From JAGRAX01 sp041391365 (GTDB lineage: Bacteria; Bdellovibrionota_G; JALEGL01; JAGRMV01): DNA of 64,000 nt. This document shows positions 1 through 7,616 of the stretch, piece after piece. The first letter of the stretch is position 1. Each line of letters begins with the position of its first letter. The notes below the pieces were generated by a model. It was not told where the DNA came from. It saw only the letters and a list, made by a program, of their open reading frames with translations, and searched no databases. The position numbers were made by a program, and so were the translations under genes. The DNA lies in the NCBI GenBank assembly GCA_041391365.1, contig JAWKOC010000002.1, forward strand, positions 558,001 to 622,000. Direction: 5' to 3'.

Positions 1-583
1 TCTGGGCTCATCCTGTATCCTATGAGGGGTCTTTGCCCGTGACGTTCAATTCAGCTCCCAGGATGTCAGAAATCCAGGCTGTATATTCTTTGAAATACTG
101 GTTTGCACTTGGAGCTCACAGTTTTTTTCTTCGCCAAGGTTCGGGAGATCGATATGCCTCGTATGCCAAAGCCAACCTGTTGGCCAAAAGATGGAATCTT
201 ACCGATGCTCAAGGGAATTTATATTTATGGGGTGGTGTAGGTTCGTGGTGGCAAGATGGTGCGGTGCCCTCATATTTGACGGGAGGCCAAGTTGATTTTG
301 AAACCCAGCGGCTTTTTCTTTCATCACTGATTCAACATGCATGGAATCAAAACCGGGGAGACTTTCAAACGATCAAAGGTAGAGTGGGTGTTGCGCCTTA
401 TGTTGCTGACTTTGACGAAGTTCAAACATGGTTCATGGTGCGGTAGAGCACTCCAAGGCTTTTGATGATTCTTGGATGGTGACACCCTTGTTGAGATTTT
501 TTTATCGAAATGTTCTTTGGGAAATTGGTAGCTCAACTCAAGGAGATTATTGGTTGTCACTCATGGCACATTTTGATGTGTAA
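1..583 (+). CDS. Outer-membrane-like protein, 5'-truncated by the window edge, with a frameshift
   Basis: The frame is open from the left edge, so the start lies outside the window. The visible part is rich in aromatic residues in alternating patterns (for example LYLWGGVGSWWQDG), which suggests an outer-membrane beta-barrel or periplasmic beta protein; I do not recognise the family. The frame stops at 444-446 just after TWFMVR. A shift near 443 restores a continuation (VEHSKAFDDSWMVTPLLRFF) that runs to TAA 581-583, so one base, probably a G in CGG-TAG, appears to be missing. It lies 12 bp upstream of MerP-like, MerT-like and CsoR-like genes and probably shares their operon, which suggests a role in metal handling. 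The function is inferred from context only. Confidence 0.55.
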
Positions 584-595
584 GAAAGGAACAAA

Positions 596-931
596 ATGAA
601 TATCAAAAAATCAGCAATGCATCTTATGATTTTGGGGGCGATTCTTTTTTCAGGGAGCTTCGCATGGGCGGAACAATACAAGGTAAAGGTTCAGGGAATG
701 GTCTGTGCTCTTTGTGCCCAGGGAATTGAGAAAAAATTATCCAAGGAGTTTGGCAAGGAGCTCAAAAATGTGGATGTAGACTTGAATCACAAAATCGTGT
801 CCATAGACTTTGAAAAAGAAGAGGAAAAAGAGCGAATTAAAAAGGCGATTGAAAAAGCTGGATATGCAGTAACATCAATAGAAAAAATCCCCGATCAGAC
901 TCCAGCCTCCAATGGAGAAAAAAATCAATGA
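596..931 (+). CDS. Periplasmic heavy-metal-associated (HMA, MerP-like) protein
   Basis: The 111-residue product has a signal peptide of about 25 residues ending AWA, so it is probably periplasmic. The mature part is a single ferredoxin-like HMA domain with the metal-binding motif GMVCALC (Cys37 and Cys40). HMA/MerP proteins bind soft metals such as Cu(I) or Hg(II) and hand them to a membrane carrier. The C-terminal tail is charged (EKEEEKERIKK). An AGGA ribosome site precedes ATG 596. The stop overlaps the start of the MerT-like gene by 4 bp (ATGA), so the two are translationally coupled and probably partners. The metal cannot be read from the sequence. Confidence 0.85.
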   Translation: MNIKKSAMHLMILGAILFSGSFAWAEQYKVKVQGMVCALCAQGIEKKLSKEFGKELKNVDVDLNHKIVSIDFEKEEEKERIKKAIEKAGYAVTSIEKIPDQTPASNGEKNQ

Positions 932-1290
932 GAAAGCTAGCATCCATCGTATCATTGTTTGCGTCTTCGGGGACACTCTTGTGCTGTGCTTTGCCATCTT
1001 TGTTGGTTTTGGCAGGGGCAGGGGCGAGTGTTGCAGGATTGATCTCTGCGTTTCCTCAGATCACAGGGCTTTCCGAAAACAAAAGCTGGGTTTTTGGAAT
1101 CGGGGCGGTGATGCTTTTGGTGGCGGGTGGACTGCAGTGGTCCTCGAGAAATAGGATGTGTCCATCGGATGAACAGCAAAAAGAAGCGTGTGACACCAGT
1201 CGAAAAGGGTCGATGATCGTATACTGGGTTTCTCTAGCTTTTTATCTTGTGGGTGTTTTTGTAAGTTTTGTTTTGCCTAGGTTCGTATGA
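928..1290 (+). CDS. MerT-like small metal-transport membrane protein
   Basis: This 120-residue protein has three hydrophobic segments (roughly residues 5-45, 52-72 and 96-117). The first carries a vicinal cysteine pair, LLCCALP (Cys19-Cys20), as in mercuric transporters MerT/MerC. A hydrophilic loop between helices 2 and 3 has two more cysteines (Cys78, Cys88), again as in MerT, where they take metal from MerP. The gene overlaps the HMA gene upstream and the CsoR-type regulator downstream by 4 bp each. No merA reductase is seen nearby, so the substrate could be copper or another soft metal. The family assignment rests on motif and topology, not alignment. Confidence 0.7.
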   Translation: MRKLASIVSLFASSGTLLCCALPSLLVLAGAGASVAGLISAFPQITGLSENKSWVFGIGAVMLLVAGGLQWSSRNRMCPSDEQQKEACDTSRKGSMIVYWVSLAFYLVGVFVSFVLPRFV

Positions 1291-1565
1291 TGAAACATCC
1301 AGAACATCGCAATCAATTGAAGCAGTTGAACCGAATCATCGGACAATTGCAAGGTGTGAAAAAAATGATCGAGGAAGGTCGGTACTGCATGGACATTTTG
1401 ATGCAGGCCAAAGCCGCTGAATCTTCACTTCGTTCGTTGGAAAGAAAAATTTTAGACACTCACTTGCATGGGTGTGTGTATCAAGCTTTTTCGCAGCCAT
1501 TGAGTCAAACAGAAGCTGAAAAAAAGATCGAGGAGATTTCCTCGTTTTTGAAAACGTTTCGATAG
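1287..1565 (+). CDS. csoR: CsoR/RcnR/FrmR-family metal-sensing repressor
   Basis: This 92-residue all-helical DUF156 protein has the characteristic LNRIIGQLQGVKKMIEEGRYC segment and the ligand triad Cys34, His59 and Cys63 (RYCMDIL ... HLHGC). This matches the C-H-C set of copper-sensing CsoR. Members are tetramers that bind operator DNA when metal-free and release it when loaded. Start and stop overlap shows it is the last gene of the metal cluster, so it probably autoregulates the operon. The operator would lie upstream of the truncated first gene, outside the window. Cu(I) is the likeliest inducer from the ligand set. Confidence 0.85.
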   Translation: MMKHPEHRNQLKQLNRIIGQLQGVKKMIEEGRYCMDILMQAKAAESSLRSLERKILDTHLHGCVYQAFSQPLSQTEAEKKIEEISSFLKTFR

Positions 1566-1588
1566 ATTTTTTGTGGAATGATCGAGGC

Positions 1589-2233
1589 TTATTGTTCTTG
1601 ATCAGAAAATTGTAACGAGAATCTTTTTTCCATTTCATGAGCGATGTATTGCTGATCGAGACCTTGTTGCTTCAACTCATTGATGATGTTGCGATAGCTT
1701 TCTTTGTCCCGATCTTGGCTAAGTTTGACGACGTGATGGATTTCATCCACATCTATTTCAAAACCTACAATCAACTCAAGAGCTCGGGATGTGAATGAGC
1801 GAGGTAGGTTTTCGTAAACCGTGGGGGATTCGAGCTTGTCTTTTTCAAAATGGAGGGAAAGTTTTTGGAGCAGGGGCTCCAACTTATTTGCATCGATGAT
1901 TCGAAGTTTTCCTTTGGCATGTACGCTCACGTAATTCCATGTCGATGGCGTATTGGGGTTGCTGTACCATGCTCCGCTCACATAGGTGCTGGGTCCTGTG
2001 AAGATGGCCAACACATGAGGGTTATCGGCAAAAGCTTTGTGATGATCCGTGTGTTTCATCACATGCCCACACAGAGTCAAGTTGCCTTTACGCTCCTCTA
2101 CAAGCAGAGGAATTTGTGTGGCCACCGGCTCGTGCGAGGCATTGCATCCCGTGAGAAAAGCAAAGGGATGGTCGATCATAAAGGATCGAATCGTGTCCAG
2201 GTCATGTTCTCGATGATGAGGAAGATTGTACAT
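1589..2233 (-). CDS. PaiB-family FMN-binding protein
   Basis: The 214-residue product starts MYNLPHHRE, matching the usual MYxPxHFRE start of PaiB/FMN-binding negative transcriptional regulators, so I prefer the ATG at 2233 over one 36 bp upstream. Typical features are HPFAFLTG near residue 20, GHVMKHTDHHKAF (the GHxARxNPHW position) and YVSGAWYSNPNTPSTWNY, which lie in the split-barrel flavin-binding fold. PaiB was described as a repressor of sporulation and protease genes in Bacillus, but many homologues have no known target. The gene converges on csoR and is separate from the metal operon. No strong ribosome site is visible. Confidence 0.8.
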   Translation of the reverse strand: MYNLPHHREHDLDTIRSFMIDHPFAFLTGCNASHEPVATQIPLLVEERKGNLTLCGHVMKHTDHHKAFADNPHVLAIFTGPSTYVSGAWYSNPNTPSTWNYVSVHAKGKLRIIDANKLEPLLQKLSLHFEKDKLESPTVYENLPRSFTSRALELIVGFEIDVDEIHHVVKLSQDRDKESYRNIINELKQQGLDQQYIAHEMEKRFSLQFSDQEQ

Positions 2234-2408
2234 GGTGGCAAGAGAGTTATCGCCCAAAACCATCCACAAATCAAATCCAATGCTCTTGGCTCTGATCCGG
2301 AGTCATGACCTTTTTACACGACTCATCGAGTCTTTTTTGTTGCCTAGGATGCGAAGAGTTTGTTATGGCCTTGGAGGTGTTTCGATCTCAGAATAGGGGC
2401 TCTAAGGT

Positions 2409-3644
2409 ATGAAAACAAAGTTTATTGCAAATTTAATAGGTTGTGTGGTTCTACTTTGCGGGGGCCATTCTTGGGCTCAAGCACAAAGGCCTTGTGTGGA
2501 CGTGTCTGCACCGGTGATTGACCCTTTGAGCATTCGTTTTCTCAACCCACAAGGTGATTTCGAGCCCTACGAATCCAGCGATATTCCAAGGTATTCTTCA
2601 GGAGAGACGATTGCGATTCAATTGTCGGCACGTGACGAGACGAAAATCTCTAGTGCGGGCTACGCTCTTTTGGAGATGAAAACCAAAAAGGGAAATACAA
2701 CCCTTTGGTTGGAGGGATCCGTCGTTGAAACAGCAGAAGATGGAACATCCATCATCGAATATTCCATCGTACTGAATGAACAAGGTGTAGGACATCCTGT
2801 GTTGGGTGGAACCTATGTGTTTCGAGGAATTTATGGTCTCACAGATCCTATGGTTCATGATACCGACACCGCATTTCTTGGAAACAAGAATTATAACATT
2901 CAAGTTGTATCAGATGAACAAGAAGAAATTTCCCAGACGTTTGTGTTGGAACAGTTTCGACCTTTCAAACAAACCTACAACGTAGGCGATGTTATCAAGG
3001 TCAGTGCGCCATTGAGTCAAGAAGGCCTCGCTTTGAAAGATTATGGGGTCGTGTGTGCGTCGCTCGGAGATCAGGTTCTTTGTTCTTACAATGGAGAGTA
3101 TGATGATCGAAACCACAGAGTGGTGTACAGCTTCGGATACCCCATCGGTGGGGGCATTGCCTATGGTCGATATACGATCCATGAGATTGACGGTGTTCAG
3201 GATGGGTATGGAAGAGTTTATGATGTGAAATTGTCCACGTCCGTTCAGTTTCTCATCAACAATCAAGGGAAAATTGACCATCATGGTCCGGACGTCAATT
3301 TTTCGTCGGTCAAAATTTCAGATTTGACGGTCATGCAGGGTGGAACCCTTGAAATTCAGATCGAAGTTTGGGAAAACGAACATGTGTTGGGAGACTCGAT
3401 GCTCGTGATGGAGGGCCCTAAAGACCAGTTGATCTTTGGAAACCCAACCAAAGTTTCGAAAAAAGAAAATGATCCCAACGTAGTGATCCTTACGTATTCC
3501 GCCAAGGTTCCCGATCAGACCCCCCCTGGCCGCTATACATTGAAAAACATCATTGGTCTTTTGGATGCAAATCGAAATGATTCCAATGGATATCAACTGA
3601 ATCAATACGATATCGGTTTCGAAGTTTTGAAAGAATGCCCATAA
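2409..3644 (+). CDS. Secreted protein with about three beta-rich repeats, unknown function
   Basis: The 411-residue product has a signal peptide (MKTKFIANLIGCVVLLCGG, cleavage near SWAQA) and a mature part almost wholly beta-strand in character. Three similar units of roughly 120 residues can be traced. Each has a Y/S-x-G-x-x-I start (YSSGETIAIQLS, YNVGDVIKVSA, VMQGGTLEIQIEV), a central strand pair and a G-x-Y-x-I-x-G/N segment near the end (GTYVFRGIYGL, GRYTIHEIDGV, GRYTLKNIIGL). This looks like tandem Ig-like sandwiches. Few cysteines are present. I do not recognise the family. It is probably monocistronic. Confidence 0.75.
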   Translation: MKTKFIANLIGCVVLLCGGHSWAQAQRPCVDVSAPVIDPLSIRFLNPQGDFEPYESSDIPRYSSGETIAIQLSARDETKISSAGYALLEMKTKKGNTTLWLEGSVVETAEDGTSIIEYSIVLNEQGVGHPVLGGTYVFRGIYGLTDPMVHDTDTAFLGNKNYNIQVVSDEQEEISQTFVLEQFRPFKQTYNVGDVIKVSAPLSQEGLALKDYGVVCASLGDQVLCSYNGEYDDRNHRVVYSFGYPIGGGIAYGRYTIHEIDGVQDGYGRVYDVKLSTSVQFLINNQGKIDHHGPDVNFSSVKISDLTVMQGGTLEIQIEVWENEHVLGDSMLVMEGPKDQLIFGNPTKVSKKENDPNVVILTYSAKVPDQTPPGRYTLKNIIGLLDANRNDSNGYQLNQYDIGFEVLKECP

Positions 3645-3732
3645 GTTCATGGTGAAAAATCGTGGACAATGAACTGCTTTTCAAGGATTCAAAATAGAGA
3701 ATTTTCTCTGAGTTTTGATGGAGGATAAAAAT

Positions 3733-4197
3733 ATGAAAAAAATAGGTTTGTGTTTGATGATGTTGTTGACTTTGCCCGTGATCGCTCATGCGGAGAATCA
3801 TGAGTTTGTGGAATGTGAACTTCAACAAGGAAATATATGGAACAGTAACATCAGCACTCGAAGAATCTACAACAAATTGTTGGGATCGATCACACCCAAA
3901 GAAAAGTTTGGGAACTATGATGTTTTCGTCAGGTATAAGGGTGGAAACTCAGCAGACTTGGAATTTAGTTTTGTTCAGCGCAATGGTCATGCTTCAGGGG
4001 TCACACATCGAAGAGGAATCCAGACCATCAGTTTCTTGAACAGCGATTACACAAATCTGTATTTTAGCGATGAGAGCCCAAATGAGTCGGACAATCGCCT
4101 TTTTCGGGCGAAATGTCGGGGCATCACAATGAAAGACTTGCTCCTGCGCATTGCAAACATGACAAGCCCAACGGAAGTGATCGAATCGTCAAAGTAG
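3733..4197 (+). CDS. Small secreted protein, unknown function
   Basis: I take ATG 3733 as the start because GGAGG lies about 8 bases upstream and MKKIGLCLMMLLTLPVIAHAE is a clean signal peptide. An ATG 18 bp further upstream overlaps the ribosome site. The mature protein is about 135 residues, beta-rich, with two cysteines (VECEL near the start, RAKCRG near the end) that could form a disulfide. No catalytic motif is recognised. It lies between another secreted protein gene and the tRNA-Ala region. It resembles in style the other single-domain secreted proteins at 51.3 and 59-63 kb, but I see no sequence similarity to them. Confidence 0.7.
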   Translation: MKKIGLCLMMLLTLPVIAHAENHEFVECELQQGNIWNSNISTRRIYNKLLGSITPKEKFGNYDVFVRYKGGNSADLEFSFVQRNGHASGVTHRRGIQTISFLNSDYTNLYFSDESPNESDNRLFRAKCRGITMKDLLLRIANMTSPTEVIESSK

Positions 4198-4417
4198 CCT
4201 GCGAAGGATAGGCGGAAAATTTTTGATGTGGCGATTTACGATGGGATTGGTGGAGCTGGCCCCGAGGAGCCGAAGGCGAGAGCAGGATTAGGACGAACGT
4301 GTTCGATCCCGAAAGCCAGCGAAAATGTAGATCGAAATGAAATGAGAGATTTGCCTGCGAAGGATAGGCGGGAAATTTTTGATGTGGTTATTTACGATGG
4401 GATTGGTGGAGCTGGCC
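4197..4417. repeat. Direct repeat duplicating the tRNA-Ala 3' end and its flank
   Basis: Two 65-bp copies, 4197-4261 and 4353-4417, differ at only about three positions and lie 156 bp apart. Each begins GCCTGCGAAGGATAGGCGG and ends with TGGTGGAGCTGGCC, the reverse complement of the tRNA-Ala 3' end including CCA. The outer copy retains only the last 14 or so bases of the tRNA. Such partial tRNA duplications are typical footprints of integration at a tRNA 3' end or of tandem duplication. The 91 bp between the copies hold no gene I can support. Confidence 0.75.
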
Positions 4418-4479
4418 GGGATCGAACCGGCGACCTCATGACTGCCAGTCATGCGCTCTCCCAACTGAGCTACAACCCC
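4404..4479 (-). tRNA. tRNA-Ala (anticodon GGC), CCA encoded
   Basis: The reverse complement folds as a standard cloverleaf. The acceptor GGGGTTG pairs with CAGCTCC and includes the G3:U70 wobble that marks alanine tRNAs. The D arm is GTAGCTCAGTTGGGAGAGC. The anticodon stem-loop is CATGA-CTGGCAG-TCATG (anticodon GGC). The T arm is CCGGTTCGATCCCGG, and the discriminator A is followed by encoded CCA. It is transcribed towards lower coordinates, and its 3' end is duplicated further on. Confidence 0.95.
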
Positions 4480-4480
4480 A

Positions 4481-4998
4481 TTATGATTTTTTTGATGTGT
4501 TTCTTTTGGAAACGGTCTTGCTAGATACCTTTGTTGACTTCTTTTTGGAAGAAGTTTTTGGTCGACGCTTTTTTTCTGAAGCTTGTTGAGTCCTAGCTTC
4601 GTCTTCTCGATCTTCACTGTGAGCCTGAGCCTGAATTTGCTCATTGATTTTTTCAATGCGATCAATGATTTGCTTCACATCATCTTGCGAAAATTTTCCG
4701 GCCTGGATCAAATGAAAGGTTCGTTCTCCCAAATGCTCGAACAGCGTCATTCGCTCACGATACAATTTGGTCGCATCAAATTTGGCTTTGCCGACTTGGA
4801 CCACTTGGTCAGCACTTTTGACCACATGTTTGAATGCCTTGCCTACGCGCAGAAATACATCTTCCACAGTTTCTTTGGCTTTTTTCCACTGTTTTTGATT
4901 TCATCGTCGCCGATGTATTTTTGATGATCTGACACAGCCAACTCATAGCATTGACTGAGGCCCTGATCAAGTTCAAAGCGATGCTTTGGGAGTTCCAA
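4481..4998 (-). CDS. Conserved-type hypothetical protein with Lys/Ser-rich tail, frameshifted
   Basis: The visible downstream frame (4481-4867) encodes a helical domain followed by a basic, low-complexity tail rich in Lys, Ser and Thr (KKRRPKTSSKKKSTK) reminiscent of DNA-binding tails. Upstream, another frame encodes a compatible N-terminus (LPKHRFELDQGLSQCYELA ... KYIGDDEIKN). The two join if one T is added to the run of six at 4880-4885 (an A in the gene's sense), giving GKKAKETVEDVFLRVGKAF. The start then probably overlaps the end of pgsA; TTG 4998 is one option. I do not recognise the family. The gene lies downstream of pgsA and is probably cotranscribed with it. Confidence 0.5.
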
Positions 4999-5554
4999 AA
5001 ACCTTGACCACATACGTATAGGCCGAAGTATACGCAAGGATCAGAGAAATATAAAAACAGAGATTGGCCATGGCGTTCCAAGGCATTCCCAACCAATGAA
5101 ACGAGGGTCCGAGAAAAGCCAATCCGATGGCAAATCCCTCGAAATAAGATTTGGTCCGCGCCATCATGCTTGATGACAAAACAATTCCCAGTTGCAACGC
5201 AAAACTTCGGAGGCTGTTGATCGCTACTTCGCGCACAACCAGTGCCAATGCAATCCACAGCGGCACCATGCTTTTTTCAACGAGCAACATCAACCCCGTG
5301 ATCACCAGAAGTTTGTCGGCCAATGGATCCATGAGTTTTCCAAACTGCGTAAGACAGTTCATTTTGCGTGCAAGCCAACCATCAAGTTGGTCGGTGATGA
5401 AGGCGAGTCCAAAGATGACCGTCGTCCATATTTCATAGTTGGGCAAAGACTGTGTGTGGTATACCCAGGCAACACCAGGAATGGCTGCCATGCGAAGCAT
5501 GGTCAAAACGTTGGGAAGTGTAAGGATTCGATTTTCTGGATTAGTTGCCGGCAC
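4973..5554 (-). CDS. pgsA: CDP-diacylglycerol--glycerol-3-phosphate 3-phosphatidyltransferase
   Basis: This 193-residue integral membrane enzyme is of the CDP-alcohol phosphatidyltransferase family. The full signature D-x2-D-G-x2-A-R-x8-G-x3-D-x3-D is visible at Asp55, Asp58, Gly59, Ala62, Arg63, Gly72, Asp76 and Asp80 (DQLDGWLAR ... GKLMDPLAD). It makes phosphatidylglycerophosphate, the committed precursor of phosphatidylglycerol and cardiolipin, at the inner membrane. Several hydrophobic helices follow the motif. Its length is normal. The start overlaps the end of the lytic transglycosylase gene by 14 bp, so they form an operon. Confidence 0.93.
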   Translation of the reverse strand: MPATNPENRILTLPNVLTMLRMAAIPGVAWVYHTQSLPNYEIWTTVIFGLAFITDQLDGWLARKMNCLTQFGKLMDPLADKLLVITGLMLLVEKSMVPLWIALALVVREVAINSLRSFALQLGIVLSSSMMARTKSYFEGFAIGLAFLGPSFHWLGMPWNAMANLCFYISLILAYTSAYTYVVKVFGTPKASL

Positions 5555-6194
5555 TGGCTAACTGTAATCGTCCATCTGAAAAATGAGAATAATATTTTTT
5601 AACTTTTTCGACATACTGAATGGTTTCCGGAAACGGTGGGATACCTCCGAAACGGTCCACAGCGGTTTCTCCAGCATTGTAGGCCGCGAGAGCAAGATCC
5701 AAATTTCCATTGAATTTGGTGAGAAGAGTTTTGATGAAACGAACACCCCCATCGATGTTTTGTTTTGCGCTGTAGGCATTATCCACGCCCAGATGATCGG
5801 CCGTATCTGGCATGAGTTGCATCAACCCCATGGCTCCTTTGTGCGAAACGGCCCGAACATTGAAATCTGATTCTGTTCGTACGATGGCTCGAATCAGGTT
5901 GGGATCCACACCATGGCGTTGGGCCGCTTCATCGATCAATGTGTGAATTTCATTGCGGCTAACGTGCTCGTAGGAGTTTGAAACATAATACCCACTGCGG
6001 TGCTGGAGGACCGGACCTTCCTTGGGTTGGTAGACTGAAAAGCGACTCTCCGAGGGAGGCGTATCGGTGTACCGAGTTTTTCCATCCTCATCGGTGTACA
6101 TGTAAATTTCGGCGTTGGCCAAGCCCAAGGTTAGGGCAACGGCCAAAAACGTGCACAAATACAGCATGTTGGGAGTTTTTTGTTGTCTGTTCAT
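5541..6194 (-). CDS. Lytic transglycosylase with N-terminal DUF4124-like domain
   Basis: From ATG 6194 the product is 217 residues. A signal peptide (cleavage near LANA) is followed by a DUF4124-like stretch IYMYTDEDGKTRYTDTPP. Then comes a Slt70-type SLT domain with catalytic Glu108 in RTESDFN, the GLMQLMP motif, and AAYNAGE further on. Such enzymes cleave the MurNAc-GlcNAc bond of peptidoglycan in the periplasm, forming anhydro ends. The DUF4124-SLT combination is common in proteobacteria. A start 33 bp upstream would add a non-signal N-terminus, so I reject it. It heads the operon with pgsA. Confidence 0.9.
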   Translation of the reverse strand: MNRQQKTPNMLYLCTFLAVALTLGLANAEIYMYTDEDGKTRYTDTPPSESRFSVYQPKEGPVLQHRSGYYVSNSYEHVSRNEIHTLIDEAAQRHGVDPNLIRAIVRTESDFNVRAVSHKGAMGLMQLMPDTADHLGVDNAYSAKQNIDGGVRFIKTLLTKFNGNLDLALAAYNAGETAVDRFGGIPPFPETIQYVEKVKKYYSHFSDGRLQLASAGN

Positions 6195-6324
6195 GATTTT
6201 ACATCGACATGGGCATGAAAAAACCACGTCTTTTAGCGTACCTACATCCCCATTATATCAGAACTCCTGAATTTTCGCCTACAGAAAGAAATCTTCAGAA
6301 AACCGCAAAGACTTCTTTTTTGTA

Positions 6325-6353
6325 TTGACACCATATATATGGGCATATATCGT
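6325..6353 (+). promoter_or_regulatory. Probable sigma-70 promoter of the RHH gene
   Basis: A perfect -35 TTGACA (6325-6330) is followed after 15-17 bases by TATATC or TATCGT as the -10. It points at the small ribbon-helix-helix gene starting at 6424, leaving a leader of about 65 bases. The region also holds overlapping ATATGGGCATAT-like half-palindromes that could be operators, which is speculative. Confidence 0.5.
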
Positions 6354-6423
6354 CATATGCGGTACGTCGCTGAGGGGCGATGTGGTAGAAAAGACTGCAA
6401 GGGGAAACAGTGAGATTTTCATT

Positions 6424-6594
6424 ATGACGAGAAAAAAAATATCCACAACGGTGTACATTACAGAAGAGCAAAATGAAAAGCTCAAATTGTTGAACAAGCG
6501 TACCAAGGTTCCTGTGGCGGAATACATTCGCCAAGGGATTGATTTGGTTCTCGACAAATACAAAGACGAGATTCCAGGCCAGATGACTTTTTAA
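6424..6594 (+). CDS. Ribbon-helix-helix DNA-binding protein
   Basis: The 56-residue product, MTRKKISTTVYITEEQNEK and onward, has the N-terminal beta strand (ISTTVYI) and two helices of a MetJ/Arc/CopG-type ribbon-helix-helix fold, with the usual conserved turn before the second helix (KVPVAEYIRQGIDLVL). I take the internal ATG 6424 because the in-frame extension upstream covers the promoter and does not resemble the family. Members bind DNA as dimers. There is no toxin-like neighbour, so it is more likely a stand-alone regulator than an antitoxin. Confidence 0.75.
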   Translation: MTRKKISTTVYITEEQNEKLKLLNKRTKVPVAEYIRQGIDLVLDKYKDEIPGQMTF

Positions 6595-6684
6595 CGTTGT
6601 TGTGCGAATCTTTTTGAATCATTCTCATAACATTTCGTTGAGAAACATTGAGCAAAATCTCGTAGACCTTTACAATCCCATCCT

Positions 6685-7614
6685 ATGTCGAAGTTTTTGT
6701 TGATCGGTGGTGCAGGGTTTGTAGCATCTCACTTGTGTGATCGCCTGTTGAGTATGGGGCATCATGTGACGGTGATGGACAATTTGGTTACCGGACGTAT
6801 GGATAATCTTTTTTCTGCACAGTCCAACCCTCATTTTTCCTTTGTAGATTGGGATGTCACCAAACCTTTTCCGGAAATGGGTCCTGTAGACGGTGTGTTG
6901 CACATGGCTTCTCCAGCAAGCCCAAAAGATTTTGTTCCACTGTCGAGAGAGATTTTGGCGGTGGGTTCGTTTGGAACATGGAACGCGATCGAGTTTGCTC
7001 GAAGACACAACGCCTGGTTTTTGTTTTCATCCACCAGTGAAGTGTATGGAGATCCATTGGTTCATCCCCAAACCGAAGATTATTTGGGAAATGTCAATTG
7101 CATCGGTATTCGAGGAGTGTACGACGAGTCCAAACGCTTTTCCGAGAGTTTGATCATGGCCAACGTTCGGGCCGGAGATTTGCAAGCTTCGATTTTTCGA
7201 ATTTTTAACACCTATGGACCTCGTATGCGTGCAAATGACGGTCGAGCCGTTCCAAATTTTGTGGACCAAGCCCTTAAAGGAGAACCCATGACGGTTCACG
7301 GGGATGGCAGCCAAACGCGAAGTTTTTGTTTTGTGGATGACTTGATTGATGGCATCTCAAAAATCATCGAAAAACGACCCACGGGACCTTTGAATCTAGG
7401 AAATCCTCATGAAGTTAGCATCTTAGATATCGCGCAAACCATCAATAAGATTTGTGGTTCCAAAAGTCAGATTCGTTTTACGGAGCTTCCTGCCGACGAT
7501 CCCAAGCAACGTTGTCCTGATTTGACGCGAACCAAAAATGTGTTGCAGTGGGAACCTACGGTTGAACTCGAAAAAGGCTTGAGAAAGACCGTGGAATTCT
7601 TTAAAGAGCCATAG
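6685..7614 (+). CDS. NAD-dependent epimerase/dehydratase, UDP-glucuronate decarboxylase-like
   Basis: This 309-residue extended-SDR protein has the NAD-binding GGAGFVASHL near residue 8, catalytic YDESKR (YxxxK) near residue 150, and RIFNTYGPRM, which is strongly typical of UDP-xylose synthase (UXS) and close relatives. UXS converts UDP-glucuronate to UDP-xylose for surface polysaccharides. Epimerases of the same superfamily are possible, but the HMASPASP segment also matches UXS. It ends directly before lepA (2 bp), although lepA need not depend on it. Confidence 0.8.
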   Translation: MSKFLLIGGAGFVASHLCDRLLSMGHHVTVMDNLVTGRMDNLFSAQSNPHFSFVDWDVTKPFPEMGPVDGVLHMASPASPKDFVPLSREILAVGSFGTWNAIEFARRHNAWFLFSSTSEVYGDPLVHPQTEDYLGNVNCIGIRGVYDESKRFSESLIMANVRAGDLQASIFRIFNTYGPRMRANDGRAVPNFVDQALKGEPMTVHGDGSQTRSFCFVDDLIDGISKIIEKRPTGPLNLGNPHEVSILDIAQTINKICGSKSQIRFTELPADDPKQRCPDLTRTKNVLQWEPTVELEKGLRKTVEFFKEP

Positions 7615-7616
7615 AT

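Noticed and set aside
1850..2308. 152-codon plus-strand ORF opposite the PaiB-like gene
   Set aside because: It is a shadow of the well-supported minus-strand flavoprotein gene.
2321..2342. Small GACTC-ATC-GAGTC hairpin with T run
   Set aside because: The stem is only 5 bp and no plus-strand gene ends just before it, so a terminator is not supported.
4228..4524. 98-codon plus-strand ORF over tRNA-Ala
   Set aside because: It is the antisense of the tRNA and its duplicated flank (GGAGRDRTGDL-type translation), a well-known false ORF.
6424..6594. Toxin-antitoxin system with the ribbon-helix-helix protein
   Set aside because: No small toxin-like gene is adjacent on either side; the next gene is a sugar-nucleotide enzyme.
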